Below, piece by piece: positions 9,233-17,795 of a stretch of 64,000 nucleotides of DNA (its first letter is position 1; each line of letters starts with the position of its first letter). This DNA is from Fidelibacterota bacterium SCGC AAA298-D23 (lineage in GTDB: Bacteria; Fidelibacterota; Marinisomatia; Marinisomatales; Marinisomataceae): the NCBI GenBank assembly GCA_000402655.1, contig AQSI01000001.1, positions 186,001 to 250,000 on the forward strand, written 5' to 3'. The notes under the pieces are model-generated. The model was not told the origin of the DNA and did not search any database. It saw only the letters and a list, made by a program, of their open reading frames with translations. Made by a program: the position numbers and the translations under genes.

Positions 9233-11929
9233 ATGAAGAAGTTAATTTTAACGTTATTATTTATGGGAGCAGCTATGTCACAAGAAAAGTTTTATGGATT
9301 TGAATTTGTTAAAGAGTCCGGAGGCATAAAGGAATATACAATGACATCGAACGGCCTTAGAGTTTTATTAAAACAAGACAACACGGCGCCAGTAGCAACA
9401 TTTATGGTTACTTATGAGGTGGGATCAAGAAACGAAGCTATTGGATATACCGGGTCAACACACCTTTTAGAGCACTTGATGTTTAAGGGGTCAAGAAAGT
9501 TTAATACAAAAAAAGGAAACTCTGTTTTCCAGACGCTTCAATCCTTAGGGGCAAGAATGAATGCAACAACATGGCTAGATAGAACTAATTATTTTGCTGT
9601 GCTTCCAAGCGAACATCTAGAAACCTTAATCGAAATCGAAGCAGACAGAATGAGAAACGCTTATATAAAAGAGGAAGACAGGCAATCAGAAATGACAGTT
9701 GTAAGAAATGAATTTGAAAGAGGGCAAAACAGCCCTTCGGGAGTTTTAGATGAAAATATTTGGGCAACAGCATATCAGGCACACCCATATCATCATTCAA
9801 CAATAGGGTGGAAGGCTGACATAGAAAATGTATCTATAGAAAGATTAAGAGAATTTTATGACACCTTTTACTGGCCAAACAACGCCACAGCAATTGCTAT
9901 AGGAGATTTTTCAGAAAAAGATGCCCTAGCAATGATAAAGAAGCACTTTGGAAAAATAAGGAAAAGCACAAAACCCATTCCAGAAGTCTATACTACTGAA
10001 CCAGAACAGGAAGGAATTAGAACTGTTACTCTTAAAAGAGCGGGACAACAAGGAATTGTTGGCGTTGCCCATAAGTCGCCATCTGCAACAGATCCAGATG
10101 CCCCAGCTTTTGTAGTTTTGTCATCAATACTATCATCGGGGAAAAATAGCAGGTTTTATAAAAACATAACCGACAAAGGCTTAACTACAAGCGTTTATAT
10201 TTGGGATTCCCTATTTAGGGACCCCGGCTTGTTTACCGTTTACGCAAACCTTTCTCCAGACGTTGATCATAAAACAGTAGAAAAAGCAATTGTTGATGAG
10301 TACGAAAAAATTAAGAAGGACGGCGTAACGGAAGAAGAGGTTAAAAAGGCACAGGCGCAACTAGTTGCTTCAATGAAATTTTCTCAAGATGGAAGTTATG
10401 CAATAGCAAGCGGCCTAAATGAAGCAATAGCAAGCGGAGATTGGACCCTGTATACAACATATGGAGAAAGAATCAAAGCAGTAACAAAAGAAGACATCAA
10501 AAGAGTGGTAAATAAGTACTTTTTGGAAGATTTAAGTACTGTTGGATATTTCATTCCTTTGGGCTCAGGTGAACAGGGAGAAAAGTCCGCAACAAGTGCT
10601 AAACAACTAGAGAAAATGAAGATAAAAAACCTTACCACAGAAGAGGAAGTTTTGTCTTCAAAAATTATCGATACCGAACCAGTAAAAGGTATAAGGCTTT
10701 TAACTCTTAAGCGAGGAACTGGTGTTGTAACCATGAGAGGCAGCATGTTGGGCGGAGACATCTATTCAACAAAAAATAAAAGAACAGCAGACATGGTTGC
10801 AGCTATGTTAGATCAAGGAACAACAAACATGTCCAAGTTTGAAATTAGCGAAAAACTTGAATCTGCAGGCGCCCGCCTAGGTTTTTTCAATGGTCAGGCA
10901 AGGGTTGGGTTTAGTGGTAAATTTTTGTCTGAAGATACAAACATGGTAATCGGCCTTTTAGCTGACCAACTACAAAACCCGCTTTTTGCAGAAGAGGAAT
11001 TAGAAAAGGCCAAAAAAAGACAAGTTGCCGGATATAAAAGATCCAAAGAAAGCACCAGAGGCAACGCAATGAACAGCATGTTACAGGCTTTTTATGGTTC
11101 TAATCACCAAAACTCACCAACAAACCCCGATGAAGCAATAAAACAGATACAAAAGCTAACACCCGAAGACCTGAAAAATTATCATAAGGAAAAATATGGT
11201 TTAGGATCAATGGTGCTTGTTGTTGTTGGAGATGTTGACCATATAAAAATGGAAAACCTGGTTAAAGAAAATTTTGGCGGTTGGAAACAATCTAATCTAA
11301 AAATTAAAGAGGAAGAGAGCGTTGCAAGCAAGGCATCAAACAAGGTCTATGTAACCATGCAAGACAAGACAAGCACAGACTTTGTTGTGGGAACGGCGCT
11401 TGGAATTGACAGATATCACCCAGACTACCTGCCTCTATATTTAGCAACACACACACTTGGAGGAAACTTCTCTGCAAGGCTCATGCAAACAGTCAGGGTA
11501 AAAGAGGGCCTAACCTATGGCATAAACTCATCGTTAAGCGGCTTTGGTAACGGCAATGACGGCTATTGGATGGTTGGTGGCACCTTTTCTCCAAAACTTC
11601 TTTCTAAGGGAGAAAGCTCCACACTTAGGGAGATAAAAAAATGGGCAGAAGAAGGAATCACACAAAAAGAACTTGATGTTACAAAATCAACACTTGTTGG
11701 AGGTTTTCAGGTTGGATTTGACACAACGGGAGGATTGGCAGGGGGTATTTTAAATGCGGTGGTCGTTCATAACGATTTAACATATTTAGACAATTATCCA
11801 AAGACAGTGAAAGCCATAACTCTAGATCAAGCCAATGGAGCTATAGAAAAATATGTAAGTTTCGACGCACTTTATCAGGTTGCTGCAGGAACAATTGATA
11901 AAGATGGAAAACCAATAGAGGATAATTAA
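9233..11929 (+). CDS. M16-family (pitrilysin-type) zinc peptidase, secreted
   Basis: 898 residues with a signal peptide (MKKLILTLLFMGAAMSQ). It contains two M16 units in one chain, roughly residues 35-460 and 470-890. The inverted zinc motif HxxEH is at residues 77-81 (HLLEH), with the following LMFKGSRKF and a downstream acidic helix (EADRMRNAY) that supplies the third ligand. The second unit lacks HxxEH, as usual, but keeps the VKEGLTYGI region. Probably a periplasmic protease that degrades peptides or processes envelope proteins. A strong AAAGGAG ribosome binding site precedes the ATG. Exact substrate cannot be told from sequence. Confidence 0.92.
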   Translation: MKKLILTLLFMGAAMSQEKFYGFEFVKESGGIKEYTMTSNGLRVLLKQDNTAPVATFMVTYEVGSRNEAIGYTGSTHLLEHLMFKGSRKFNTKKGNSVFQTLQSLGARMNATTWLDRTNYFAVLPSEHLETLIEIEADRMRNAYIKEEDRQSEMTVVRNEFERGQNSPSGVLDENIWATAYQAHPYHHSTIGWKADIENVSIERLREFYDTFYWPNNATAIAIGDFSEKDALAMIKKHFGKIRKSTKPIPEVYTTEPEQEGIRTVTLKRAGQQGIVGVAHKSPSATDPDAPAFVVLSSILSSGKNSRFYKNITDKGLTTSVYIWDSLFRDPGLFTVYANLSPDVDHKTVEKAIVDEYEKIKKDGVTEEEVKKAQAQLVASMKFSQDGSYAIASGLNEAIASGDWTLYTTYGERIKAVTKEDIKRVVNKYFLEDLSTVGYFIPLGSGEQGEKSATSAKQLEKMKIKNLTTEEEVLSSKIIDTEPVKGIRLLTLKRGTGVVTMRGSMLGGDIYSTKNKRTADMVAAMLDQGTTNMSKFEISEKLESAGARLGFFNGQARVGFSGKFLSEDTNMVIGLLADQLQNPLFAEEELEKAKKRQVAGYKRSKESTRGNAMNSMLQAFYGSNHQNSPTNPDEAIKQIQKLTPEDLKNYHKEKYGLGSMVLVVVGDVDHIKMENLVKENFGGWKQSNLKIKEEESVASKASNKVYVTMQDKTSTDFVVGTALGIDRYHPDYLPLYLATHTLGGNFSARLMQTVRVKEGLTYGINSSLSGFGNGNDGYWMVGGTFSPKLLSKGESSTLREIKKWAEEGITQKELDVTKSTLVGGFQVGFDTTGGLAGGILNAVVVHNDLTYLDNYPKTVKAITLDQANGAIEKYVSFDALYQVAAGTIDKDGKPIEDN

Positions 11930-11935
11930 GCCCAA

Positions 11936-12424
11936 GTGATTAAGGCAATCTTGGCTTGTGATAGTGGTGGGGGGGTTAGCAAGGACGGCACAATACCCTG
12001 GCCAAAAAATACAAAAGATTTGGGTTGGTTTAAAAAGAACACCATTAACAACGTTGTCGTTATGGGCTCAAAAACATGGACAGATCCGCTAATGCCATGG
12101 CCGTTGCCAAACAGGGTAAATGTTTTGGCCACAACAAGAGAAAAAGAACTTCCAGGAGCAGATAAATATATTTGTGGAGACCTTAATAAAAAATTAAAAA
12201 ACCTTAAGAAAGAATATGACAACAAAACAATTTGGGTAATTGGTGGCCCCAACATAATTGAGCAGACGATAGAGTCAATAGAAGAGTTTTATTTAAGCAG
12301 GATTCCCGGAAAATACAACTGTGATGGTTTTTTGTCTTTAGATAATATCGAAACTCTGTTTACAAAGACTTGGTTTGAAAAACACGATAGCGTAGAATTT
12401 CAAATTTGGAAAAAAAATAAATGA
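11936..12424 (+). CDS. folA: Dihydrofolate reductase
   Basis: 162 residues, normal for DHFR, which reduces dihydrofolate to tetrahydrofolate with NADPH. The N-terminal strand IKAILACDSGGGVSKDGTIPWP, the catalytic acidic residue in TKDLGWF, the NADPH-binding VVMGSKTW and the IWVIGGPNI motif are all present. Translation starts at GTG (11936), six bases after the protease stop. The end overlaps thyA by four bases (ATGA). The folA-thyA pairing recycles the dihydrofolate made by thymidylate synthase. The spacing of the folate-binding loop is slightly unusual (MPWPLPNRVNVLATT), but the fold assignment is firm. Confidence 0.92.
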   Translation: MIKAILACDSGGGVSKDGTIPWPKNTKDLGWFKKNTINNVVVMGSKTWTDPLMPWPLPNRVNVLATTREKELPGADKYICGDLNKKLKNLKKEYDNKTIWVIGGPNIIEQTIESIEEFYLSRIPGKYNCDGFLSLDNIETLFTKTWFEKHDSVEFQIWKKNK

Positions 12425-13287
12425 AGCAATATATCAAAGCCTTAGAGCACGTTCTAGAAAAGGGAAAACAAAGAAAGGACAGAACTGGCATAGGTACCAG
12501 GGGTATTTTTGGGTATCAAATGCGATTTGATCTTAGAAATAGTTTTCCGGCTGTAACAACAAAGAAGCTGGCTTGGAAAAGTGTTGTCAGCGAACTACTT
12601 TGGTTTTTGGAAGGAAGTACAGATGAAAGAAGGTTAGCAGAAATACATTTCGGAAAACCAAGAGAAGAAATAGCGGATAAAAAAACTATTTGGACTGCCA
12701 ACGCCAATAAGCAAGGAGTTGAGCTTGGTTATCAAAACAACGAAACACAAAAAGAGCTAGGACCTGTTTATGGTAAGCAGTGGAGGTCTTGGGGTGAAGA
12801 TGTTGGAGGAGTAGACCAGATTAAAAAAATCATCTCTGATTTAAAAAGCAATCCAAATAGCAGAAGGCACATTGTGAGCGCTTGGAATGTGGATAAAATT
12901 GGTGAAATGGCACTGCCTCCATGTCATACAATGTTTCAATTTCATATACAAGACAAAGAATTAAGTTGCCAGCTATATCAAAGAAGCGCCGACATGTTTT
13001 TGGGAGTACCGTTTAATATTGCTTCGTATAGTTTGCTTGTTTACATACTTTCGAGCATATTAGATCTTAACCCTGGTAGTTTTATATGGACGGGTGGAGA
13101 TTGTCACATTTATAACAACCATCTTAATCAAGTCAAAGAGCAGGTAAAAAGAGAACCTCTAGAAGCCCCAACGCTGATAATGCCAAACTTTAAATCAATT
13201 GAAGAAGTCCTTAAGTCAAAACCTACAGACTACGAGCTGTTAAATTATAAACCAATGGACAGCATAAAAGCCCCAATGGCAGTATAA
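12421..13287 (+). CDS. thyA: Thymidylate synthase (folate-dependent, ThyA type)
   Basis: 288 residues. It converts dUMP to dTMP using methylene-tetrahydrofolate. The nucleophile is Cys168 in LPPCHTMFQF; other signatures are KDRTGIGTRGIFGYQMRFDL at the N-terminus, SRRHIVSAWN (phosphate-binding arginines), CQLYQRSADMFLGVPFNIASY and GDCHIYNNHLNQ. It is translationally coupled to folA by an ATGA overlap. Complete and intact. Confidence 0.97.
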   Translation: MKQYIKALEHVLEKGKQRKDRTGIGTRGIFGYQMRFDLRNSFPAVTTKKLAWKSVVSELLWFLEGSTDERRLAEIHFGKPREEIADKKTIWTANANKQGVELGYQNNETQKELGPVYGKQWRSWGEDVGGVDQIKKIISDLKSNPNSRRHIVSAWNVDKIGEMALPPCHTMFQFHIQDKELSCQLYQRSADMFLGVPFNIASYSLLVYILSSILDLNPGSFIWTGGDCHIYNNHLNQVKEQVKREPLEAPTLIMPNFKSIEEVLKSKPTDYELLNYKPMDSIKAPMAV

Positions 13288-13300
13288 AGCGAAAAGAAAA

Positions 13301-14371
13301 ATGAAGGTATTAAGGACGCCCAAAAAAAGATTTAAAAACCTCAAAAACTACCCATACAAACCTCACTATACAGTCGTAGAATCAAAAAAAGGCGACAACA
13401 TAAGAATTCACCACATTGAAGAAGGGCCAAAAAAGGGCCCAACCGTTGTTTGCTTTCACGGACAACCAGCATGGAGCTATTTATATACAAAAATGATTCC
13501 ATATTTTTTGAAAGAACAGGTAAGGATTATTTGTCCAGATCTCCCTGGTTATGGTAAATCAGATAAGCCCTCCAAAAGAGAAGATTACAGTTATCAAAAT
13601 CAAGTTGATTGGATGGTTCAGTGGCTTAAAAAAAACGAACTAGAAAACTTAACTTTTTTCGGGCAAGACTGGGGAGGGTTAATAGGGCTAAGGGTTGTTG
13701 CAAAAGAACCAGAGCGTTTTAATAGGGTCGTGGTTGGAAACACCGGGCTTCCATATAACCCAAACGTTTCTAAAAGTGTTTTAAAAGAAAGAGAGGAGTT
13801 TATCAAAAACAGTGAAACCCCAACTCTTCATGATATATACAACAATTTAAAAGGAATGAAAGACAAACCACCAAAACACCAGATTTTAAAATTTATGTAC
13901 TGGCAAAAATATTGTTGGGACACTGAAGATCTGCCGGTTGGTCTGCTAATGAGCATGATTGGTGGAGGAAATAAAAAACTTAGCACAAGCCTATATTATG
14001 CTTTTGTTCAAATGGGCGCGGAGAAGTTCTATCCTTTCAAGCCGGAAATAGCCAAAGCCTTTGATGCCCCTTTTCCAAGCAGAGAGTATAAGATGGGAGT
14101 GAGATCTATGCCAATGCAGGTTCCAATTATACCAGACAGCTCTTTAGCTGCTCAAAAAGAGGCACGAGACTTCTTTAAGTCTTGGAACAAACCTTTCTTG
14201 AGCGCGTTTGCTGGCAACGATCCTATAACAAATTCTATGGAAAAAGATGTTTTAAAAATGTGTCCAAAAGCATTAAAAGCCCCCCACATTGGAGGAGGAC
14301 ATTTCTACCAATGGACAAAACCAAAAGAACTCTCAGATATTATAATCAAGTTTATAAAAGCAGACAGCTAA
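13301..14371 (+). CDS. Haloalkane dehalogenase-like alpha/beta hydrolase
   Basis: 356 residues. The pattern follows the DhlA/DhmA-type haloalkane dehalogenases: oxyanion segment CFHGQPAWSYLYTKMIPYF (Trp next to the HGxP motif), PDLPGYGKSDKP, nucleophile elbow FFGQDWGGLIGLR with an Asp nucleophile followed by Trp, and a catalytic-His segment GGGHFYQW near the C-terminus. Those families cleave carbon-halogen bonds in the cytoplasm; epoxide hydrolases are close relatives, so the substrate is uncertain. It is longer than the usual roughly 300 residues because of an extended cap and N-terminus. It follows thyA after 13 bases. Its stop overlaps the next, convergent gene (CTAA). Confidence 0.75.
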   Translation: MKVLRTPKKRFKNLKNYPYKPHYTVVESKKGDNIRIHHIEEGPKKGPTVVCFHGQPAWSYLYTKMIPYFLKEQVRIICPDLPGYGKSDKPSKREDYSYQNQVDWMVQWLKKNELENLTFFGQDWGGLIGLRVVAKEPERFNRVVVGNTGLPYNPNVSKSVLKEREEFIKNSETPTLHDIYNNLKGMKDKPPKHQILKFMYWQKYCWDTEDLPVGLLMSMIGGGNKKLSTSLYYAFVQMGAEKFYPFKPEIAKAFDAPFPSREYKMGVRSMPMQVPIIPDSSLAAQKEARDFFKSWNKPFLSAFAGNDPITNSMEKDVLKMCPKALKAPHIGGGHFYQWTKPKELSDIIIKFIKADS

Positions 14372-15222
14372 GAACCATCGTTTCTTATAACGACAAACAC
14401 CCCAACCAAAGTGATGAGACCCCCAAAAAAGACGTTTATGCCAACCGGTTCAGCAAAAATGAAATATCCTCCAATAGAAGAAATTATTGGTTCTCCAAGA
14501 GGTACAGCAGCAATCGTAGTTGCGCTTAGATTCTTTACTAGAAAGTAAAAAATATTGTGACCAACCATTGTAGGAATAGCTGCAAGAAAAACAAACCACC
14601 CAAAATCTTGACCAGAAAAAGAGAAGACACTTACGTTTTGAAAAAGAGAAATAAAAAAAAGACATGTAGCAGCATAAAAAAACACCCACCGTGAATACTC
14701 AAAAAGACCAATATTTTTTCTAACATCCTTACCCACAAGAAGCACCACCGCCATTGCAACAGAACATAGAATGGCCAACAAGTTTCCAAATGTGCTCGTA
14801 TCGCTAAAGCTACTTTGACTTATAAGAGTGTATGCGCCCAAAAGAGCTAAAAACAGTCCAAATAAAACCCATACTGAAAACTTCTTTTTTTGGAAAACAA
14901 TTGAATAAAACTCCGTAAAAACTGGTGCAATAGTACCAAGCAGGGCTGCTTCAGCTATCGAAGTAAGTTGAACGCTTCTGAAAAATAAAGCAAAATGAAA
15001 ACCTAAGAAAACTCCGGCAAGTAAGATCTTTTTGTTTGGAACAAAAGTAAGAATAGTTTTGTAAGATATAGCAAACGCCATAAGGCTTGCAAGAAACATT
15101 CTCCAAAAAGCTATTGTTGTAGCGGAAAGCTCAGGAAGAAATCTTACAACCCAAGCCGAAGAACTAACAGCAAGAAGTGCTACAAACAAAAGAATGTATT
15201 TATTTTTTGTAAAAAGGAGCAT
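14368..15222 (-). CDS. EamA/DMT-superfamily transporter
   Basis: About ten transmembrane segments arranged as two EamA repeats in 284 residues, starting MLLFTKNKYILLFVALLAVSSSAW. I chose the start at 15222; an upstream in-frame start at 15276 would add 18 residues and run into the divergent gene. Typical motifs are ATTIAFWRMFLASL after the first segment, and VPLGEPIISSIGGYFIFAEP in the last repeat, where this family carries a proline-glutamate kink. These carriers move metabolites such as amino acids, purines or drugs; substrate unknown. The start is only four bases from the divergent murein transglycosylase start. Confidence 0.88.
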   Translation of the reverse strand: MLLFTKNKYILLFVALLAVSSSAWVVRFLPELSATTIAFWRMFLASLMAFAISYKTILTFVPNKKILLAGVFLGFHFALFFRSVQLTSIAEAALLGTIAPVFTEFYSIVFQKKKFSVWVLFGLFLALLGAYTLISQSSFSDTSTFGNLLAILCSVAMAVVLLVGKDVRKNIGLFEYSRWVFFYAATCLFFISLFQNVSVFSFSGQDFGWFVFLAAIPTMVGHNIFYFLVKNLSATTIAAVPLGEPIISSIGGYFIFAEPVGINVFFGGLITLVGVFVVIRNDGS

Positions 15223-15226
15223 ATAA

Positions 15227-16039
15227 ATGAAAATAAACCTTATAGCTAAACTAAGCATTATATTTTGTACAACCATATTGATGGCAGCTGAAAAAAATCA
15301 GATTGTTAAAAAGGTCGTTGCTTATACAAAGGGTCAAGAAACCCCATCAGTTGAATATATACTAAACACTTTTGAAGACACAAGGCTTCAAATTGACAAG
15401 AACGTAATTGAAAGATTTCAAAATAAGCCAGAAAAAATTAAAACATATGAGCAATACAAAAAGATATTCTTTAATGAACAAAGAATTGAGGACGGGGTAA
15501 ATTTTTATAAAAAAAACAAGAAACTAATTTCAAAAGTAGCAAGAGAGTTTGAGATAGACCCCATAGTTCTGGTTGCAATTATTGGTGTCGAAACAAACTA
15601 CGGATTAAAAACCGCAGAGTTTTCAGTAATTAATTCTTTATATACACAGGCGGTCAAAATGCCTAAACGATCTAATTGGGCCACCAAAGAAATAGCAGAG
15701 CTCTTAATTTTTTGTTTTGAAAATGACATTGACCCCTTCTTACTTGAAGGATCGTATGCTGGCGCCTTTGGGTATGGTCAATTTATACCCTCCAGTTTCA
15801 ACAAATTATCAATTGATTATAATAAAGACGGTAAAAAAGACCCATTTGGCTGGCATGACGTTGTGGGAAGTGTTGCGTTTTACCTCGTTGAAAACGGTTA
15901 TCCAAAAAATGATTTTAATTTTACTTATAAGTCAAAAGCATGGAAGGCAATTAGAACATATAACAGGTCAGACAAGTATGCAAACATTATAATTGATCTA
16001 AGAAACGAAATTGCTAAAAATATTTTTTTATTAGATTAG
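15227..16039 (+). CDS. Lytic murein transglycosylase, MltB family
   Basis: 270 residues with a signal peptide (MKINLIAKLSIIFCTTILMAAEKN). MltB-type enzymes cut peptidoglycan to 1,6-anhydro-muropeptides. The catalytic glutamate is in IIGVETNYG (about residue 124). The segments GSYAGAFGYGQFIPSSF and DPFGWHDVVGSVAFYLVENG are characteristic of the SLT_2 domain. An AAAAGGAG ribosome binding site lies inside the first codons of the divergent transporter. The protein lacks the C-terminal peptidoglycan-binding domain found in many relatives. Its 3' end overlaps the convergent aldehyde dehydrogenase gene by 26 bases. Confidence 0.88.
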   Translation: MKINLIAKLSIIFCTTILMAAEKNQIVKKVVAYTKGQETPSVEYILNTFEDTRLQIDKNVIERFQNKPEKIKTYEQYKKIFFNEQRIEDGVNFYKKNKKLISKVAREFEIDPIVLVAIIGVETNYGLKTAEFSVINSLYTQAVKMPKRSNWATKEIAELLIFCFENDIDPFLLEGSYAGAFGYGQFIPSSFNKLSIDYNKDGKKDPFGWHDVVGSVAFYLVENGYPKNDFNFTYKSKAWKAIRTYNRSDKYANIIIDLRNEIAKNIFLLD

Positions 16040-17411
16040 CTAAAGTTTCTTTGGTTTCAGTATATGGTGGAAGCATTACCTTGAAAGGAGAAATTGAACT
16101 ACTTTTCAAAACAGCTTTGTGGTGTGAGAAGGCATCAAAACCGAATTTACCATGATAGCTACCGACGCCACTATTATTTATACCTCCAAATGGAAGGTTT
16201 GGATTCATATGATGTAGAACACAATCGTTTATTACCATACCACCGCTAGAGGTACCCTTTAACACCTCATTGTGAACAGCAGGTTTATTGCTAAAAAGAT
16301 ATAAGGCTAATGGCTTTTCATTTTCATTTACATAACTAATAGACTCGTCAAGGCTTTGAACTTTGATAATTGGCAGGATGGGTCCAAAGATTTCTTCTTT
16401 CATAATTGAGTTGTCGTAGTTTACGCCCGTTAAAACAGCTGGAGTAAAGTGCAACCCCTCTTTGCTTATTTCTCCACCGCACGCAAGCTCTGCTCCATCA
16501 GAAAGAGCATCAGCAAGAGAGCCTTTTAGCCTATTGAAGTGGTGCTCGTTTGCAATAGAGCAGTAATCTTTTTTAGCGGCGTCTACCCCTTCTGCAAAAA
16601 ATTGTGACATATTTTTACGTAAAGCTAAAACAAGATCATCGTGAACGGACGCATCACAAAGTATATAGTCCGGGGCAGTACAGGTTTGGCCTGCGTTTGC
16701 AAATTTATAAAAAGAAATTTTCCAGGCAGCGTCTTTTACATTTGCATGTTTATCAACAATAACAGGGGACTTCCCACCAAGTTCGAGCGTTAGGCCTGCA
16801 AGGTGTTTGGAGGCAGCCTCCATCACAAGCTTCCCAACCTTTGGGCTTCCAGTAAACATTATATGGTTGAAGGGAAGTTCCAAAAGTTTTTGTGCTAAAT
16901 CTTTTTCGCCCAGAAAAACAGCAACCTCATCCGATGAAAATGTGTTTTCAACTAGTTTTTTTACAAGCTCTCCAGATGCAGGTGTAAGTTCAGAAGGCTT
17001 AATCACAGCTGTGTTACCGGACGCAATCGCAGCAATCAGCGGGTTCAAGCAAAGCATAATTGGATAATTCCAAGGAGAAATTATCAAGATATTTCCTTTT
17101 GGCTCAGGTTTTACCCAGCTTTTAGTAAAAGAAATAGCAAGGGGGCTTGCAACCCTTTTTGTCTTCATCCACGTTCCAAGATTTTTAATTGCAAATTCTG
17201 CTTCAGCCTTCACTCCATAAATTTCTGCTAAGAGCGCTTCGGTTTTAGATTTTCCCAAATCTGAAGAAAGAGCAGCAAGAATATCGTTCTCCATTTCTAA
17301 GAAATTTTTAAGAAGCAGTTTTAGCTTATCCCTTCTTTCTTTAGCAGTACTATTCCTTAAAGATATGCTTTTAGCCTGTTGGGCCTTAAATGTTGTATCA
17401 ATAGTTTGCAT
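16014..17411 (-). CDS. Aldehyde dehydrogenase, class-3 (fatty aldehyde/coniferyl) type
   Basis: 465 residues, NAD(P)-dependent oxidation of aldehydes to acids. The class-3 pattern is clear: ISPWNYPIMLCLNPLIAAIA, FTGSPKVGKLVMEAA, general-base Glu in LELGGKSPVIV, and catalytic Cys244 in AGQTCTAPDYIL. Late motifs are EEIFGPILPI and PFGGINNSGVGSYHGKFGFDAFSHHKAVL. The chain is shorter than the 490-500 residues of ALDH1/2 types, as expected for class 3, and ends NLIKKYF without an obvious membrane anchor. Substrate is probably a hydrophobic aldehyde but not provable here. It overlaps the convergent transglycosylase by 26 bases. Confidence 0.92.
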   Translation of the reverse strand: MQTIDTTFKAQQAKSISLRNSTAKERRDKLKLLLKNFLEMENDILAALSSDLGKSKTEALLAEIYGVKAEAEFAIKNLGTWMKTKRVASPLAISFTKSWVKPEPKGNILIISPWNYPIMLCLNPLIAAIASGNTAVIKPSELTPASGELVKKLVENTFSSDEVAVFLGEKDLAQKLLELPFNHIMFTGSPKVGKLVMEAASKHLAGLTLELGGKSPVIVDKHANVKDAAWKISFYKFANAGQTCTAPDYILCDASVHDDLVLALRKNMSQFFAEGVDAAKKDYCSIANEHHFNRLKGSLADALSDGAELACGGEISKEGLHFTPAVLTGVNYDNSIMKEEIFGPILPIIKVQSLDESISYVNENEKPLALYLFSNKPAVHNEVLKGTSSGGMVINDCVLHHMNPNLPFGGINNSGVGSYHGKFGFDAFSHHKAVLKSSSISPFKVMLPPYTETKETLANLIKKYF

Positions 17412-17477
17412 ATGAAGAAATATATGAATTTTTATTATACATTGTTATGAGGAATAAATTATTATGTAATTTTTAGC

Positions 17478-17795
17478 ATGTTAAGAACGGTTGACATAGC
17501 TCACGCAGGACAGTCATCATCAGAAGCGCTAATTCTTCTAGAAGTTGCAATAAGCAAAGCAAAAGAAGAGGGCGTGGTTGCAGTTAAAATAATACACGGC
17601 CTAGGATCGGGAAGTATAGCAGAAAAAGTAAGAAGATGGGCTCAAGAACAAAAAGGAAGGTTTAGGGCGGTAATTCCTGGAGAAGAATATAACGCATTTA
17701 ATAAAGATGCGGTAAATATGAGATCAGAACTTTCCAACAAACAAGATAGAGACTTTAACAGCAGAAATCCAGGAGTAACAATATTTTGGCTTTAA
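17478..17795 (+). CDS. Smr-domain protein
   Basis: 105 residues, essentially one Smr domain. The pattern is DIAHAGQSSSEALILLEVAI, then VKIIHGLGSGSIAEKVRRWAQ with the HGxGxG loop, then a C-terminal VTIFWL strand. Smr domains are nicking or DNA/RNA endonuclease modules, best known at the C-terminus of MutS2; free-standing copies are common and poorly characterised. The usual N-terminal L-D-L-H motif is here DIAHAG, so the histidine is kept but the leucines differ. It lies alone between two minus-strand genes and shares its stop tetranucleotide TTAA with the convergent neighbour. Confidence 0.75.
   Translation: MLRTVDIAHAGQSSSEALILLEVAISKAKEEGVVAVKIIHGLGSGSIAEKVRRWAQEQKGRFRAVIPGEEYNAFNKDAVNMRSELSNKQDRDFNSRNPGVTIFWL

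Noticed and set aside
11926..12255. A 109-codon minus-strand frame opposite folA
   Set aside because: It is antisense to an identified gene, with no motif or ribosome binding site.
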